A stretch of 10,844 nt of DNA from an uncultured Candidatus Melainabacteria bacterium (GTDB taxonomy: Bacteria > Cyanobacteriota > Vampirovibrionia > Gastranaerophilales > Gastranaerophilaceae). The stretch lies in the NCBI GenBank assembly GCA_937898445.1, contig CALEJY010000085.1, positions 1-10,844 of the forward strand. The letters are read 5' to 3'. Both the position numbers and the translations under genes were made by a program. Position 1 is the first letter of the stretch; each line of letters begins with the position of its first letter. Shown here in pieces: positions 1 to 6,310 of the stretch. Under the pieces are notes generated by a model that worked only from the letters and a program-made list of their open reading frames with translations, was not told the origin of the DNA and did not search any database.

Positions 1-1502
1 CCACGAGCATTATCATCACAATCAACAGCAACTAAACTATTGTCCCTGATATCATCAACTGTTATGTTGCCATTTTTGGATATAACATTAGCGTGTTCCA
101 ATGCCGATCTGAATAATAACGAAGTAATATTCGTTGCGGTTACGCTATTTTCATGAATTTGACCTACGTTAAGATTTTCTATATTAGATGATATTGGTGA
201 CTCTATTGAATATAATATAAAACCGATAGCAGAAGAGTTTTCATTTCCTATAATTTCGTTATTATTAATTTTACCAATAGTTATGTCCTTAACATTTGCA
301 CCTAGAAGCTTTATTACTCCGCCAAGCATAGTGTTCATTGTAATATCGTTATCGGAAACGGAATCTATTGAAATTGAATTAATATTTCCAGAACTGTTTG
401 TAATTAATCCGTTGAAACCTGTTGCCGTTATAATGTTTCTTTCTATTTGACCAATTTTAAGCTCACCTTCAATCGTTCCATTGCCGTTGTATATTAACGC
501 ACCATTAATTGGCGAATTTGAGTGAATTATATTATCAACCAAAGAATCAATCTGTAATTCCTTTATTGTTCCACTTTGATTGTATATTAATCCACCATTT
601 ATACTAAAATTAGAACTAATTGTATTACCTGAAAGAGAATTAATCTTCAATGAATCTATCGTTCCGCTTTTATTGTATATTAATCCACCTTGAATTGAAT
701 TTTCAGAAGAAGTTATAGTATTATTGTTTACTTCATTCCAATTTATGGATTGAATACTGCTCCCTTCATTGTTCAAAACTCCGCCGTTTATATAACTTTT
801 TGCATTAATTTTATTTTCTTTTACATTGTCACTCAAACTCAATTCGCCAACAGGAGTTAGAGTTCTTCTATTGTATATCAACCCACCAGTAAGCGTTCCT
901 GTTGAAGTTATTTGGTTATCTATTAAATTTGTTATAATCCCTCTGGATTTTGCCGATTGAATATTAATAATTCCGCCAGAAATACTTCGATTAGTCTCAA
1001 CTCTGCTTGAAAATACACTAACATTGTTTAAAGTTGCATCACAACCTTTTAAAAATAAAGCAGAACCATCTGGGTAGTTAGCTGTTGTTCTACCACTAAT
1101 ATTAACATTTTCCAATGATATAATCGCATCTACATCATTTATATTTATGCTTGCATTCTTTCCCTCATATTTTAAGTTTTTAAGAGCAAGACTTGAATTT
1201 TTAACAAACGTAAATTTGGAATCCTTTTCGTTTATTAATTTTTTCCCCTCACCATCAATTTCAATCGCATTAGCCCCGATAGGAATAGTCTTCAAACTCG
1301 AAATATCAATATCATTTATATCATTTGCAAATTGGATTTTAATAGGTTCAGTCGCATTTGTTATTACTTGTTGCAACTCATTACCTGTTGATACCGTAAT
1401 ATCTTTAGCAACAACAAAATTATTACCACTCAGCATAAGTGATAATATGGTAGAATAAAGCAATATTTTACTTTTATTTCGTTCTGTTTTCAGCTTCTTC
1501 AT
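1..1502 (-). CDS. Exported repeat-rich beta-helix-like surface protein, partial (C-terminus beyond the window)
   Basis: The frame is open from ATG at 1502 to the window edge: 500 codons without a stop, so the 3' end is missing. Residues 1-32 form a signal peptide: basic start (MKKLKTERNKSK), hydrophobic core, probable cleavage after VVA at residue 32. From about residue 174 there are nine imperfect repeats of 30-34 residues, starting near residues 174, 204, 238, 270, 301, 332, 363, 393 and 425, with the pattern INGGLIYNxSGTI, then a short Leu/Ile strand, then NxIxS. Short hydrophobic strands alternating with Asn/Gly/Ser turns fit a right-handed beta-helix or beta-solenoid, as in many adhesins and autotransporter passengers; this is inferred from pattern only. 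Only one mature-part Cys is seen before the C-terminal end (Cys154, then Cys495). No barrel, SLH or sorting domain is visible, but the C-terminus is missing. Function is unknown. Confidence 0.85.
   Translation of the reverse strand, partial: MKKLKTERNKSKILLYSTILSLMLSGNNFVVAKDITVSTGNELQQVITNATEPIKIQFANDINDIDISSLKTIPIGANAIEIDGEGKKLINEKDSKFTFVKNSSLALKNLKYEGKNASININDVDAIISLENVNISGRTTANYPDGSALFLKGCDATLNNVSVFSSRVETNRSISGGIINIQSAKSRGIITNLIDNQITSTGTLTGGLIYNRRTLTPVGELSLSDNVKENKINAKSYINGGVLNNEGSSIQSINWNEVNNNTITSSENSIQGGLIYNKSGTIDSLKINSLSGNTISSNFSINGGLIYNQSGTIKELQIDSLVDNIIHSNSPINGALIYNGNGTIEGELKIGQIERNIITATGFNGLITNSSGNINSISIDSVSDNDITMNTMLGGVIKLLGANVKDITIGKINNNEIIGNENSSAIGFILYSIESPISSNIENLNVGQIHENSVTATNITSLLFRSALEHANVISKNGNITVDDIRDNSLVAVDCDDNAR
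126..983 (-). repeat. Tandem ~31-residue coding repeats of the edge protein
   Basis: About nine consecutive units of roughly 90-100 bases are visible at protein level. The closest pair are units 4 and 5 (residues 270-300 and 301-331), which both carry GGLIYN, SGTI and a terminal NxIxS motif. Other units have diverged at DNA level, so this is an old or relaxed repeat array rather than a recent tandem duplication. The last unit before the window edge is degenerate, and the array may continue past position 1. Confidence 0.7.
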
Positions 1503-1632
1503 ACTACTCTTAGTATAACTCAAATAACTTGAAAAACAAAAAATCTAAAATTAAAAAAGAGGTAGTAGAAGTTTGTTTTGCTGAATTCAAGTCTGCAATA
1601 ATTTCTTCAAAAGATAAATGTCTTGAAAGCAT

Positions 1633-1654
1633 TAAAAAAGAGCCCTTAGGCTCT
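1633..1654 (-). terminator. Rho-independent terminator of the tRNA-Ala unit
   Basis: On the minus strand a perfect 6-bp stem AGAGCC / GGCTCT with loop TAAG is followed directly by a run of Ts. It lies 28 bases downstream of the tRNA 3' end, so it ends the tRNA transcript and separates it from the edge protein gene. Confidence 0.85.
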
Positions 1655-1681
1655 GATTTTAATTGTTCTAGTTGTTTTAAA

Positions 1682-1757
1682 TGGTGGAGGTTAGGAGATT
1701 CGAACTCCTGACCCCCTGCGTGCAAAGCAGGTGCTCTACCAGCTGAGCTAAACCCCC
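1682..1757 (-). tRNA. tRNA-Ala (anticodon UGC)
   Basis: The 76-nt minus-strand sequence folds as a cloverleaf. The 7-bp acceptor stem GGGGGTT / AACCTCC contains G3:U70, the main alanine identity element. The D-arm starts AGCTCAGCTGGTAGAGC; the anticodon arm is CCTGC, loop TTTGCAC, GCAGG with anticodon TGC; the T-arm carries the usual TTCGAATC loop. Discriminator A73 and an encoded CCA end are present (1682-1684 complement). It stands alone between its own promoter and terminator, not in an rRNA spacer within this window. Confidence 0.97.
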
Positions 1758-1789
1758 ACATTTGGGTTGTGACATCTGCCACAATTTCT

Positions 1790-1817
1790 ATTATACATGC
1801 TGATTTTTTTTTGTAAA
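1790..1817 (-). promoter_or_regulatory. Sigma70-type promoter of tRNA-Ala
   Basis: On the minus strand TTTACA (1812-1817) and a consensus TATAAT (1790-1795) are separated by 16 bp. Transcription would start near 1783, giving a 5' leader of about 25 nt before the mature tRNA. Confidence 0.75.
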
Positions 1818-1927
1818 CCCCTTTTTTAAAAAATTTTATTTTCAATATTACAAAACCTCTCTACACCTAAATATTCTATCATTTTTACCACATTAATTAA
1901 TTTTCTACTATCTCATAATATTTTTAC

Positions 1928-1962
1928 AAAAAACGCCTCAAGATATTATCTCAAGGCGTTTT
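1928..1962 (-). terminator. Rho-independent terminator of the LRR-like gene
   Basis: The minus strand reads AACGCCT, two wobble pairs, AGAT, loop AAT, ATCT, AGGCGTT, then TTTTTT. The stem is about 13 bp including two G-U pairs. It lies about 35 bases past the stop codon of the 1998-2558 gene and also insulates that gene from the tRNA promoter. Confidence 0.85.
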
Positions 1963-1997
1963 GCAAGTTTTTGAATTTTAAAATCGAATTTCAGCAA

Positions 1998-2558
1998 CTA
2001 AAATGTGCTTACCATTTCCATATTAGAACCGCTTACTACATCTGAAAAATCGAAATTGTTCATTGTAATATTTTGTTCTGAATACATTACGTTATCAAAA
2101 ACTAACTCATCACATTGTTTCAATGTCGTCAATGACAAGTTTTTAGCAGTTTTTGTATCAACGATTAATCTTTTTACTCTCATATTTTTTGGCAATGAAG
2201 TCAATTTTGTGTTTCTGATATTAAATACATTTGCTCTTACATCTGTATTCAATTTTTCAATGTTGCTTTTTTCCATTGTAAAGCTATCTGTCCAAATATG
2301 TTCAGGCAACTTACCGATTTTTGCATTTGTCATATTTACAAATTTTGCATCAATTGGTTTTTCAATTCTTTTAATTTCTGCACCTGTCATGTTCAATGTG
2401 TTAGAAACCCAACCGATTGAAAGTTTGCCAATAATTGCTTTTGACAAATTCAAGCTTCCATCTACATGATCCAATTCTAATGTTTTGATATTGCAACCTG
2501 ACAAATCCAAGTCGCCACCTTGATAGTTGTTAATCATTTCTTGATAATCTTTTTTCAT
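1998..2558 (-). CDS. Small cytoplasmic leucine-rich-repeat-like protein
   Basis: The 186-residue protein has no signal peptide or membrane segment. Residues 15-147 divide into seven units of 18-20 residues, starting near 15, 34, 53, 71, 90, 109 and 128, with the pattern xxLNMTxAxIxKLPxxx. Hydrophobic positions and the LP in several units recall bacterial leucine-rich repeats of the short 20-residue class, which build solenoids used for protein binding. The first unit begins at GDLDLSGCNIKTL. The C-terminal 40 residues leave the pattern. Start at 2558 is supported by GGAGG 8 bases upstream. It lies 90 bases downstream of mrnC on the same strand with no terminator between them, so co-transcription is possible. 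I do not recognise a named family; a partner-binding role is inference from fold type. Confidence 0.85.
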   Translation of the reverse strand: MKKDYQEMINNYQGGDLDLSGCNIKTLELDHVDGSLNLSKAIIGKLSIGWVSNTLNMTGAEIKRIEKPIDAKFVNMTNAKIGKLPEHIWTDSFTMEKSNIEKLNTDVRANVFNIRNTKLTSLPKNMRVKRLIVDTKTAKNLSLTTLKQCDELVFDNVMYSEQNITMNNFDFSDVVSGSNMEMVSTF

Positions 2559-2566
2559 TTAATTTT

Positions 2567-2571
2567 CCTCC
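2567..2571 (-). promoter_or_regulatory. Shine-Dalgarno site of the LRR-like gene
   Basis: GGAGG on the minus strand lies 8 bases before ATG at 2558 and fixes that start. No convincing -35/-10 pair is seen in the 90 bases between mrnC and this gene. Confidence 0.75.
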
Positions 2572-2648
2572 AAATTTATTCTCTTATAATTACATATAAA
2601 CCTTAATTTTTTAATCATACAAATATATGTTTTTTATAAAATTTTAAA

Positions 2649-3011
2649 TTAAAAAACTAAATCTTTTTCTAATATTTCTAACACAGAATTTAATCTGTTT
2701 TTATCCTTCTCATTCCACCAACCGATTAATGCTTCAAAAGCAGTAGCCTGCCTATATTCAACCTGAATATGTCGCCTGCCGATTGGGATAGATAAATTCC
2801 TTGCACGTCTTGCAATTTCATGTTCTTCTTCTGTCAAAATTTCATCAAGTTTTTGCAATAAAATTGCTTGAAATCCGGCTTTTACATTTTCGGTTGTAAT
2901 TTTATGCAATTTTTTGGAATTTTCTGTAATTTTTGTTGTTCTTTCTCTTACAAAAAGTTCCCAAACTGCGTCACCTAAATATGCGTAATTTCTTAAATTC
3001 ATTTCTTCCAT
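2649..3011 (-). CDS. mrnC: Mini-ribonuclease III
   Basis: This 120-residue protein is the RNase III catalytic fold alone, without the dsRNA-binding domain. In Bacillus the family matures the 23S rRNA ends; related enzymes occur in cyanobacteria and plastids. Visible motifs are AYLGDAVWELFVRERT (residues 10-25, catalytic Asp14) and RQATAFEALIGWW (87-99, catalytic Glu94), plus the basic RRHIQVEYR stretch before it. The usual Gly of the ATGFEALIG motif is Ala91 here. Length is at the short end of the family. Start: ATG at 3011 has no Shine-Dalgarno site; an internal ATG at 3002 (Met4) has only GGAA very close, so the exact start is open by three residues. It is divergent from the exported-protein gene at 3085, sharing a 73-base AT-rich gap. 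Confidence 0.93.
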   Translation of the reverse strand: MEEMNLRNYAYLGDAVWELFVRERTTKITENSKKLHKITTENVKAGFQAILLQKLDEILTEEEHEIARRARNLSIPIGRRHIQVEYRQATAFEALIGWWNEKDKNRLNSVLEILEKDLVF

Positions 3012-3084
3012 AAAAAGAGTTTACTACAAATATTGTTTTTCTGAAAAAATTATGCAATAATTTTTCAAAGAAAGAGAGATTTTT

Positions 3085-3702
3085 ATGAAAAAAATTATTT
3101 TATCTATAACTATTTTAACACTATTTTTAACATCAAATGTTCAAGCAGCAACAAAGCCGATTACTATTGATAATACACCGTCTTGCAGTTGTAACAAACA
3201 AACAAAATGTATTGATTTAATGACATCTATGTACAACGAACGTGCAACTTTATATAATGTTTTAAATCTGTCAAATGATCAGCAAAAATGTAAAGATGTA
3301 ATTGACAAAAAACGCTATGAAGAATTAGGAAAACAATTCCAAGAATACGAAAAAGAAAAATATGTTCTTGATAATATGTGCAAACATAATGCGAGCGAAA
3401 AGGCTTTGAAAAAACAAGAAAAAGTTGTTAAAAATATCGAAAAAAACATGCAAGAAATCGGAAACAAATACGACAAAGAATTTAAGTCAATCCTAAATTC
3501 CGAACAAAAAGGAAAATATAACACTGTTAGAAAAATGGAGAAAAAAGAAGTTAGATATTGCATGAAAAACAAAGCTTTTTACAAACGAGATCCCAAACTT
3601 CGCCCATTTGGAGAAAGAATGTATTCAGGCGAACAAAATGAAGTTCTTTGCCCAAAACATAATAAATGGCATTTGTTCGGATACAAACATAAAATCAACT
3701 AA
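3085..3702 (+). CDS. Exported Cys-containing protein, possibly Spy/CpxP-like
   Basis: The 205-residue protein starts with a clear signal peptide: MKK, hydrophobic core, cleavage likely after VQA at residue 21. The mature part is charged and mostly helical, with a Lys/Glu-rich probable coiled coil at about residues 76-157. Two LTxxQ-like motifs, LSNDQ (62-66) and LNSEQ (137-141), about 75 residues apart, recall the Spy/CpxP family of periplasmic chaperone and stress sensors, but the match is loose and the protein is longer than Spy. Seven Cys are present (34, 36, 42, 69, 99, 159, 189), starting with CSC, and the C-terminus ends in CPKHNKWHLFGYKHK. Disulfides or metal binding are possible. A purine-rich GAGAG lies 6 bases before the ATG. 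A strong terminator follows, so it is probably transcribed alone. Alternative: an unrelated coiled-coil envelope protein. Confidence 0.85.
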   Translation: MKKIILSITILTLFLTSNVQAATKPITIDNTPSCSCNKQTKCIDLMTSMYNERATLYNVLNLSNDQQKCKDVIDKKRYEELGKQFQEYEKEKYVLDNMCKHNASEKALKKQEKVVKNIEKNMQEIGNKYDKEFKSILNSEQKGKYNTVRKMEKKEVRYCMKNKAFYKRDPKLRPFGERMYSGEQNEVLCPKHNKWHLFGYKHKIN

Positions 3703-3731
3703 AATAATAAAAATTTTTAATCTATAAAACG

Positions 3732-3761
3732 GCACTATTTCAATAAAATAGTGCTTTTTTT
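3732..3761 (+). terminator. Rho-independent terminator of the Spy-like gene
   Basis: The plus strand has a perfect 9-bp stem GCACTATTT / AAATAGTGC with loop CAATA, followed by seven Ts. It lies 29 bases past the stop codon and separates this gene from the SLH gene. Confidence 0.9.
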
Positions 3762-3882
3762 ATTGCAAAACTCTGCATTTTTTAACTTTCAAATAGCCCA
3801 ACAGAATAACCTCTTATGGTAATGTTTATAACCTAAGATAAAGTACATAATCTAATATGGTTTTTTAAAAAATATTTTTTCG

Positions 3883-3904
3883 TGAATTTTTTAGAAAAAA
3901 TTCA
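3883..3904 (+). promoter_or_regulatory. Inverted repeat in the 5' leader of the SLH gene
   Basis: TGAATTTTTT, spacer AG, AAAAAATTCA is a perfect 10-bp inverted repeat that ends 6 bases before the Shine-Dalgarno site. As RNA it would form a stem of about 8-9 bp with a 4-6 base loop. It could protect the 5' end of an abundant mRNA, tune ribosome access, or be a DNA operator. The adjacent 3861-3880 also holds A/T-run palindromes. I found no clear -35/-10 pair upstream. Confidence 0.45.
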
Positions 3905-3910
3905 TTACAC

Positions 3911-3918
3911 AAGGAGGT
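3911..3918 (+). promoter_or_regulatory. Perfect Shine-Dalgarno site of the SLH gene
   Basis: AAGGAGGT fully matches the anti-Shine-Dalgarno end of 16S rRNA and sits 4 bases before ATG at 3923. It is the strongest ribosome site in the window and suggests high expression, as expected of a major envelope protein. Confidence 0.85.
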
Positions 3919-3922
3919 AAAA

Positions 3923-5959
3923 ATGACAATTAAAAAACTTACTGTGGCAGCTGCAATTGCCGTTGGAATAGCAACGTGTTCCTTGAATCAAGCAATGGCG
4001 GCTTGTCCTTGCGCAACACCGGAAACACCCGCACCTTGCGCAGAACCATTACCTGTTGTAACAGGTCCGGCATGTCCATGTGAAACTGTTAAACCTAACA
4101 CATGTACAAAATGTAAAAAAGCAATGCCAGATTGTGATTGCAAAAAACAAGAAGCAAAACCTTGCGATCCATGCGAAAAACAAAAGAAATCAGACTGCGG
4201 TTGCCCTGACGAAATTAGTTGTGACAAACCTGCAGAACCGGCATGCGCTGTTTGTCCGCAAACAGGAAAACCTGACAGAAAAGACATGAAACAAGTTTAT
4301 GGTTATCCTAACGCAATCTATGGTACAAACAACTACGTAGGTCAACCTGCAAACTCAATCTTTTCAACCGACACACCTCATGCAGCAACTGCAAGAGCTT
4401 TATCATCAGCTATTAACGGAACAACAGTTGCTACAGACGGGCAAATTACAGGAGCTGCAACCCAAATGCCATGTTTAAACGAAGCTCCTACACGTCATAA
4501 CGGTATTCCGATTAACAGAAACGAAAGATTGATGGATGGCAACAATTGTCCTATTGATTTTCAATCATCAAACTCAATTGATGCAATAAAGAAAACTTTT
4601 GTTCCCTATGAAATTCCCAAACAAGTAATGCAAACAACAGGTGCTGCTGCAAACTTAGGTGGTTGTCAGTTCCCTGATGTTCCGAACGGTTTTTGGGCTG
4701 CATGTGATATCGACAAACTAGCAATTAATGACGTTGTTGTCGGTTATCCTGACGGTTATTTCAAACCGAACAGACATATTTCTCGTGCAGAATTTGCAAC
4801 AATTTTGGTTAAAGGTTTCAACTTAGACAAATGCGATATGCCACGTGAAGGTTTATTTAAAGACGTACCAAAAAGCAACTGGGCTAACGCAGCAATTGCA
4901 AAAGCAGTTGATGAAGACTTGTTGAAAGGTTACCCAGACGGCAACTTCAAACCAAACCATCCTGTAACAAGGGTTGAAGCACTAGCAACAATTGCAAAAG
5001 GTATGACTTGTGATATCGACCAATGCAAAGCCGATGAAATTTTAAGCAAATATGCAGACGGCGGTTCTATTCCAAATTGGGCAAGAATTCCGGTTGCAAA
5101 ATCACTTGAAAACGGTGCATTGAAAGACATGCCTAACCCAAATATGATTATGCCTAACAAAGAAGCATCTCGTGCAGAAGTAGCATCAATGATGCAAACA
5201 GTTCGTGTAGCTTTAGGTTATGACACAAACCCTAAAACTGCAAACAACATTTGTCCGGCTTGTCCTGTAAACAAAAATGCTTTTGTAGAAAATGAAGAAA
5301 TCGTAAAAATCCCTACATTAAAGGTTAAAATGATTGACCAATTGACTGCAAAATCATCACACGTAGGACAATACTTCAGAGCAAACACTCTTGAAGACGT
5401 GACAATTAACGGCGTAACATATCCTTGCGGTTCAACCGTAACAGGTCAGGTAGTAGAAGTTATCAGACCATCAGGTTGTGATAAAGGTGCATTAAAATTG
5501 TCATTCACAAACATCAAAAACGGTGATTGCAAAACAGAATTACCAAAACAAATCTTGCAAGCACAAGTTAATAAATCAAAACAAGTTAACCCAGTTGCAA
5601 GATTGGTAGAAATGCCGTTTACACTAGCAGGTTCATTGGTTGGTGTAGCAGGTAGAACCGTTGGTGGTGTAGTTACAAACTTAGGTAACGCAGTAGAAAA
5701 CGTTTCAAATGACGCAGGTTATATGTTAGGACATGCGTTTCAAGGTCAATTTGGTGCAGCAGCCCGCAGCTTAGGTGACGGTTTGTGGGAAACTGTAAAA
5801 GCTCCAGTTGACGTAACAAGAACTGCATTATCAGGAACAATGGGCTTATTCCAAACTACAGGCGACGAATTTGCTTACCTTGTTGACCCTCGTGGATACA
5901 AAATATCTGCAGTTAACCCAAGAGAACACATTACTATTGCTTTCGGATGTAATGAGTAG
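3923..5959 (+). CDS. SLH-domain envelope protein with cysteine-rich N-terminus
   Basis: This 678-residue exported protein probably anchors the outer layer to the cell wall. A signal peptide ends near AMA (residue 26). Residues 28-111 are Cys/Pro/Lys-rich with 16 Cys, mostly as CPC, CTKC, CDC, CDPC and CGC. Residues about 115-245 are low in known motifs. Three SLH domains follow: about 249-300 (FPDVPNGFWA, VVVGYPDGYFKPN, ISRAEFA), 311-361 (LFKDVPKSNWA, LLKGYPDGNFKPN, VTRVEALATI) and a diverged one at about 374-430 (NWARIPVAKSLENGALK, ASRAEVASMM). SLH triplets bind secondary wall polymer or peptidoglycan. The C-terminal 250 residues contain a probable beta region (465-550) and a Gly/Ala/Val-rich segment (560-620) that could be amphipathic or membrane-active. 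I see no classic porin barrel. The gene is probably monocistronic, with a terminator about 200 bases after the stop. Confidence 0.93.
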   Translation: MTIKKLTVAAAIAVGIATCSLNQAMAACPCATPETPAPCAEPLPVVTGPACPCETVKPNTCTKCKKAMPDCDCKKQEAKPCDPCEKQKKSDCGCPDEISCDKPAEPACAVCPQTGKPDRKDMKQVYGYPNAIYGTNNYVGQPANSIFSTDTPHAATARALSSAINGTTVATDGQITGAATQMPCLNEAPTRHNGIPINRNERLMDGNNCPIDFQSSNSIDAIKKTFVPYEIPKQVMQTTGAAANLGGCQFPDVPNGFWAACDIDKLAINDVVVGYPDGYFKPNRHISRAEFATILVKGFNLDKCDMPREGLFKDVPKSNWANAAIAKAVDEDLLKGYPDGNFKPNHPVTRVEALATIAKGMTCDIDQCKADEILSKYADGGSIPNWARIPVAKSLENGALKDMPNPNMIMPNKEASRAEVASMMQTVRVALGYDTNPKTANNICPACPVNKNAFVENEEIVKIPTLKVKMIDQLTAKSSHVGQYFRANTLEDVTINGVTYPCGSTVTGQVVEVIRPSGCDKGALKLSFTNIKNGDCKTELPKQILQAQVNKSKQVNPVARLVEMPFTLAGSLVGVAGRTVGGVVTNLGNAVENVSNDAGYMLGHAFQGQFGAAARSLGDGLWETVKAPVDVTRTALSGTMGLFQTTGDEFAYLVDPRGYKISAVNPREHITIAFGCNE

Positions 5960-5975
5960 ATGCTAAACATTTCAC

Positions 5976-6059
5976 TCCCTTCCCTCAAAAGGGTAGGGAT
6001 GGGGATGAGTGCTATCCCGCAAGGGAAAAAGCAGCTAAATCGGTCGGGGTACCTACCCT
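5976..6059 (-). repeat. Multi-hairpin repeat, copy 1 (diverged, inverted relative to copy 2)
   Basis: It contains CCCTTCCCT / AGGGTAGGG (5977-5998, one mismatch, loop CAAA), then TCCC GCAA GGGA (6015-6026), then GGGT ACCT ACCC (6047-6058). Read on the minus strand it lines up with copy 2 at 6203-6289: shared words include CTTCCCT, GGATGGG and GTGCTATCCCG followed by AAGGGA. It begins only 16 bases after the SLH stop codon, so it is transcribed as part of the SLH 3' UTR. Confidence 0.6.
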
Positions 6060-6079
6060 GATGACAGATAATTTCATTG

Positions 6080-6099
6080 ATAGGTCGGATTAATCTGAC
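6080..6099 (+). repeat. REP-like hairpin, degenerate copy
   Basis: ATAG followed by GTCGGATTAATCTGAC, a fully self-complementary 16-mer with one G-T pair. It resembles the better copy at 6356-6379 (GTAG plus the GTCGGATT stem). It is enclosed by AATTTCA (6070-6076) and TGAAATT (6102-6108), a further 7-bp inverted repeat. Confidence 0.5.
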
Positions 6100-6156
6100 A
6101 GTGAAATTAAAACATTACAGAAGAAAGACACAGTACCAATTGTTCGTTGTCTGAGG

Positions 6157-6194
6157 AAATCCGGTATCTTAAAAAAGATATCGGATTTTCTTTT
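6157..6194 (+). terminator. Rho-independent terminator, probably of the SLH gene
   Basis: A 14-bp stem, AAATCCGGTATCTT against AAGATATCGGATTT with one G-U pair and an AAAA loop, is followed by TTCTTTT. The T-tract is on the plus strand only. It lies 197 bases past the SLH stop; the repeats at 5976-6099 sit between, so they may have inserted between gene and terminator. A weak AGACA/TGTCT pairing (6126-6152) precedes it. A separate small RNA ending here is possible but not shown. Confidence 0.8.
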
Positions 6195-6202
6195 GATTAA
6201 AT

Positions 6203-6289
6203 CCTCCCTTGAGGGAGGAAAAAGGTGGGTGCTGATTGTTTTATATCCCTTCGGGATAGCACCCATCCTAACCTTCCCTCTAGGGAAGG
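6203..6289 (+). repeat. Multi-hairpin repeat, copy 2 (well preserved)
   Basis: Four nested or adjacent palindromes: CCTCCCT TG AGGGAGG (6203-6218); a long-range stem GGTGGGTGCT (6224-6233) with AGCACCCATC (6258-6267, one G-T pair); inside it TATCCC TTC GGGATA (6244-6258); and CCTTCCCT CT AGGGAAGG (6272-6289). There is no coding frame with support. The layout of end hairpins around a central stem is that of a small non-autonomous dispersed repeat; it has a diverged inverted copy at 5976-6059. Confidence 0.65.
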
Positions 6290-6310
6290 AATTACGTACT
6301 TGTACTAATC

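Noticed and set aside
1147..1458. 103-codon plus-strand open frame
   Set aside because: It lies opposite the 500-codon exported repeat protein, has no ribosome site and is rich in Ser/Phe/Ile as expected of an antisense shadow.
1510..1845. 111-codon minus-strand open frame and the opposite plus-strand frame at 1529-1711
   Set aside because: Both read through the tRNA-Ala gene and its terminator; the GFSSAGRAPALHAGG-type peptide is the usual false translation of a tRNA. Only the short part 1510-1632 is kept as a weak possibility.
2005..2469. 154-codon plus-strand open frame
   Set aside because: It is antisense to the LRR-like gene, which has GGAGG, a regular repeat structure and a terminator.
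6109..6194. Riboswitch, ribosomal-protein leader or small RNA before the terminator
   Set aside because: Only a weak 5-bp pairing precedes the terminator hairpin, no known motif is recognised and no gene follows on the plus strand.
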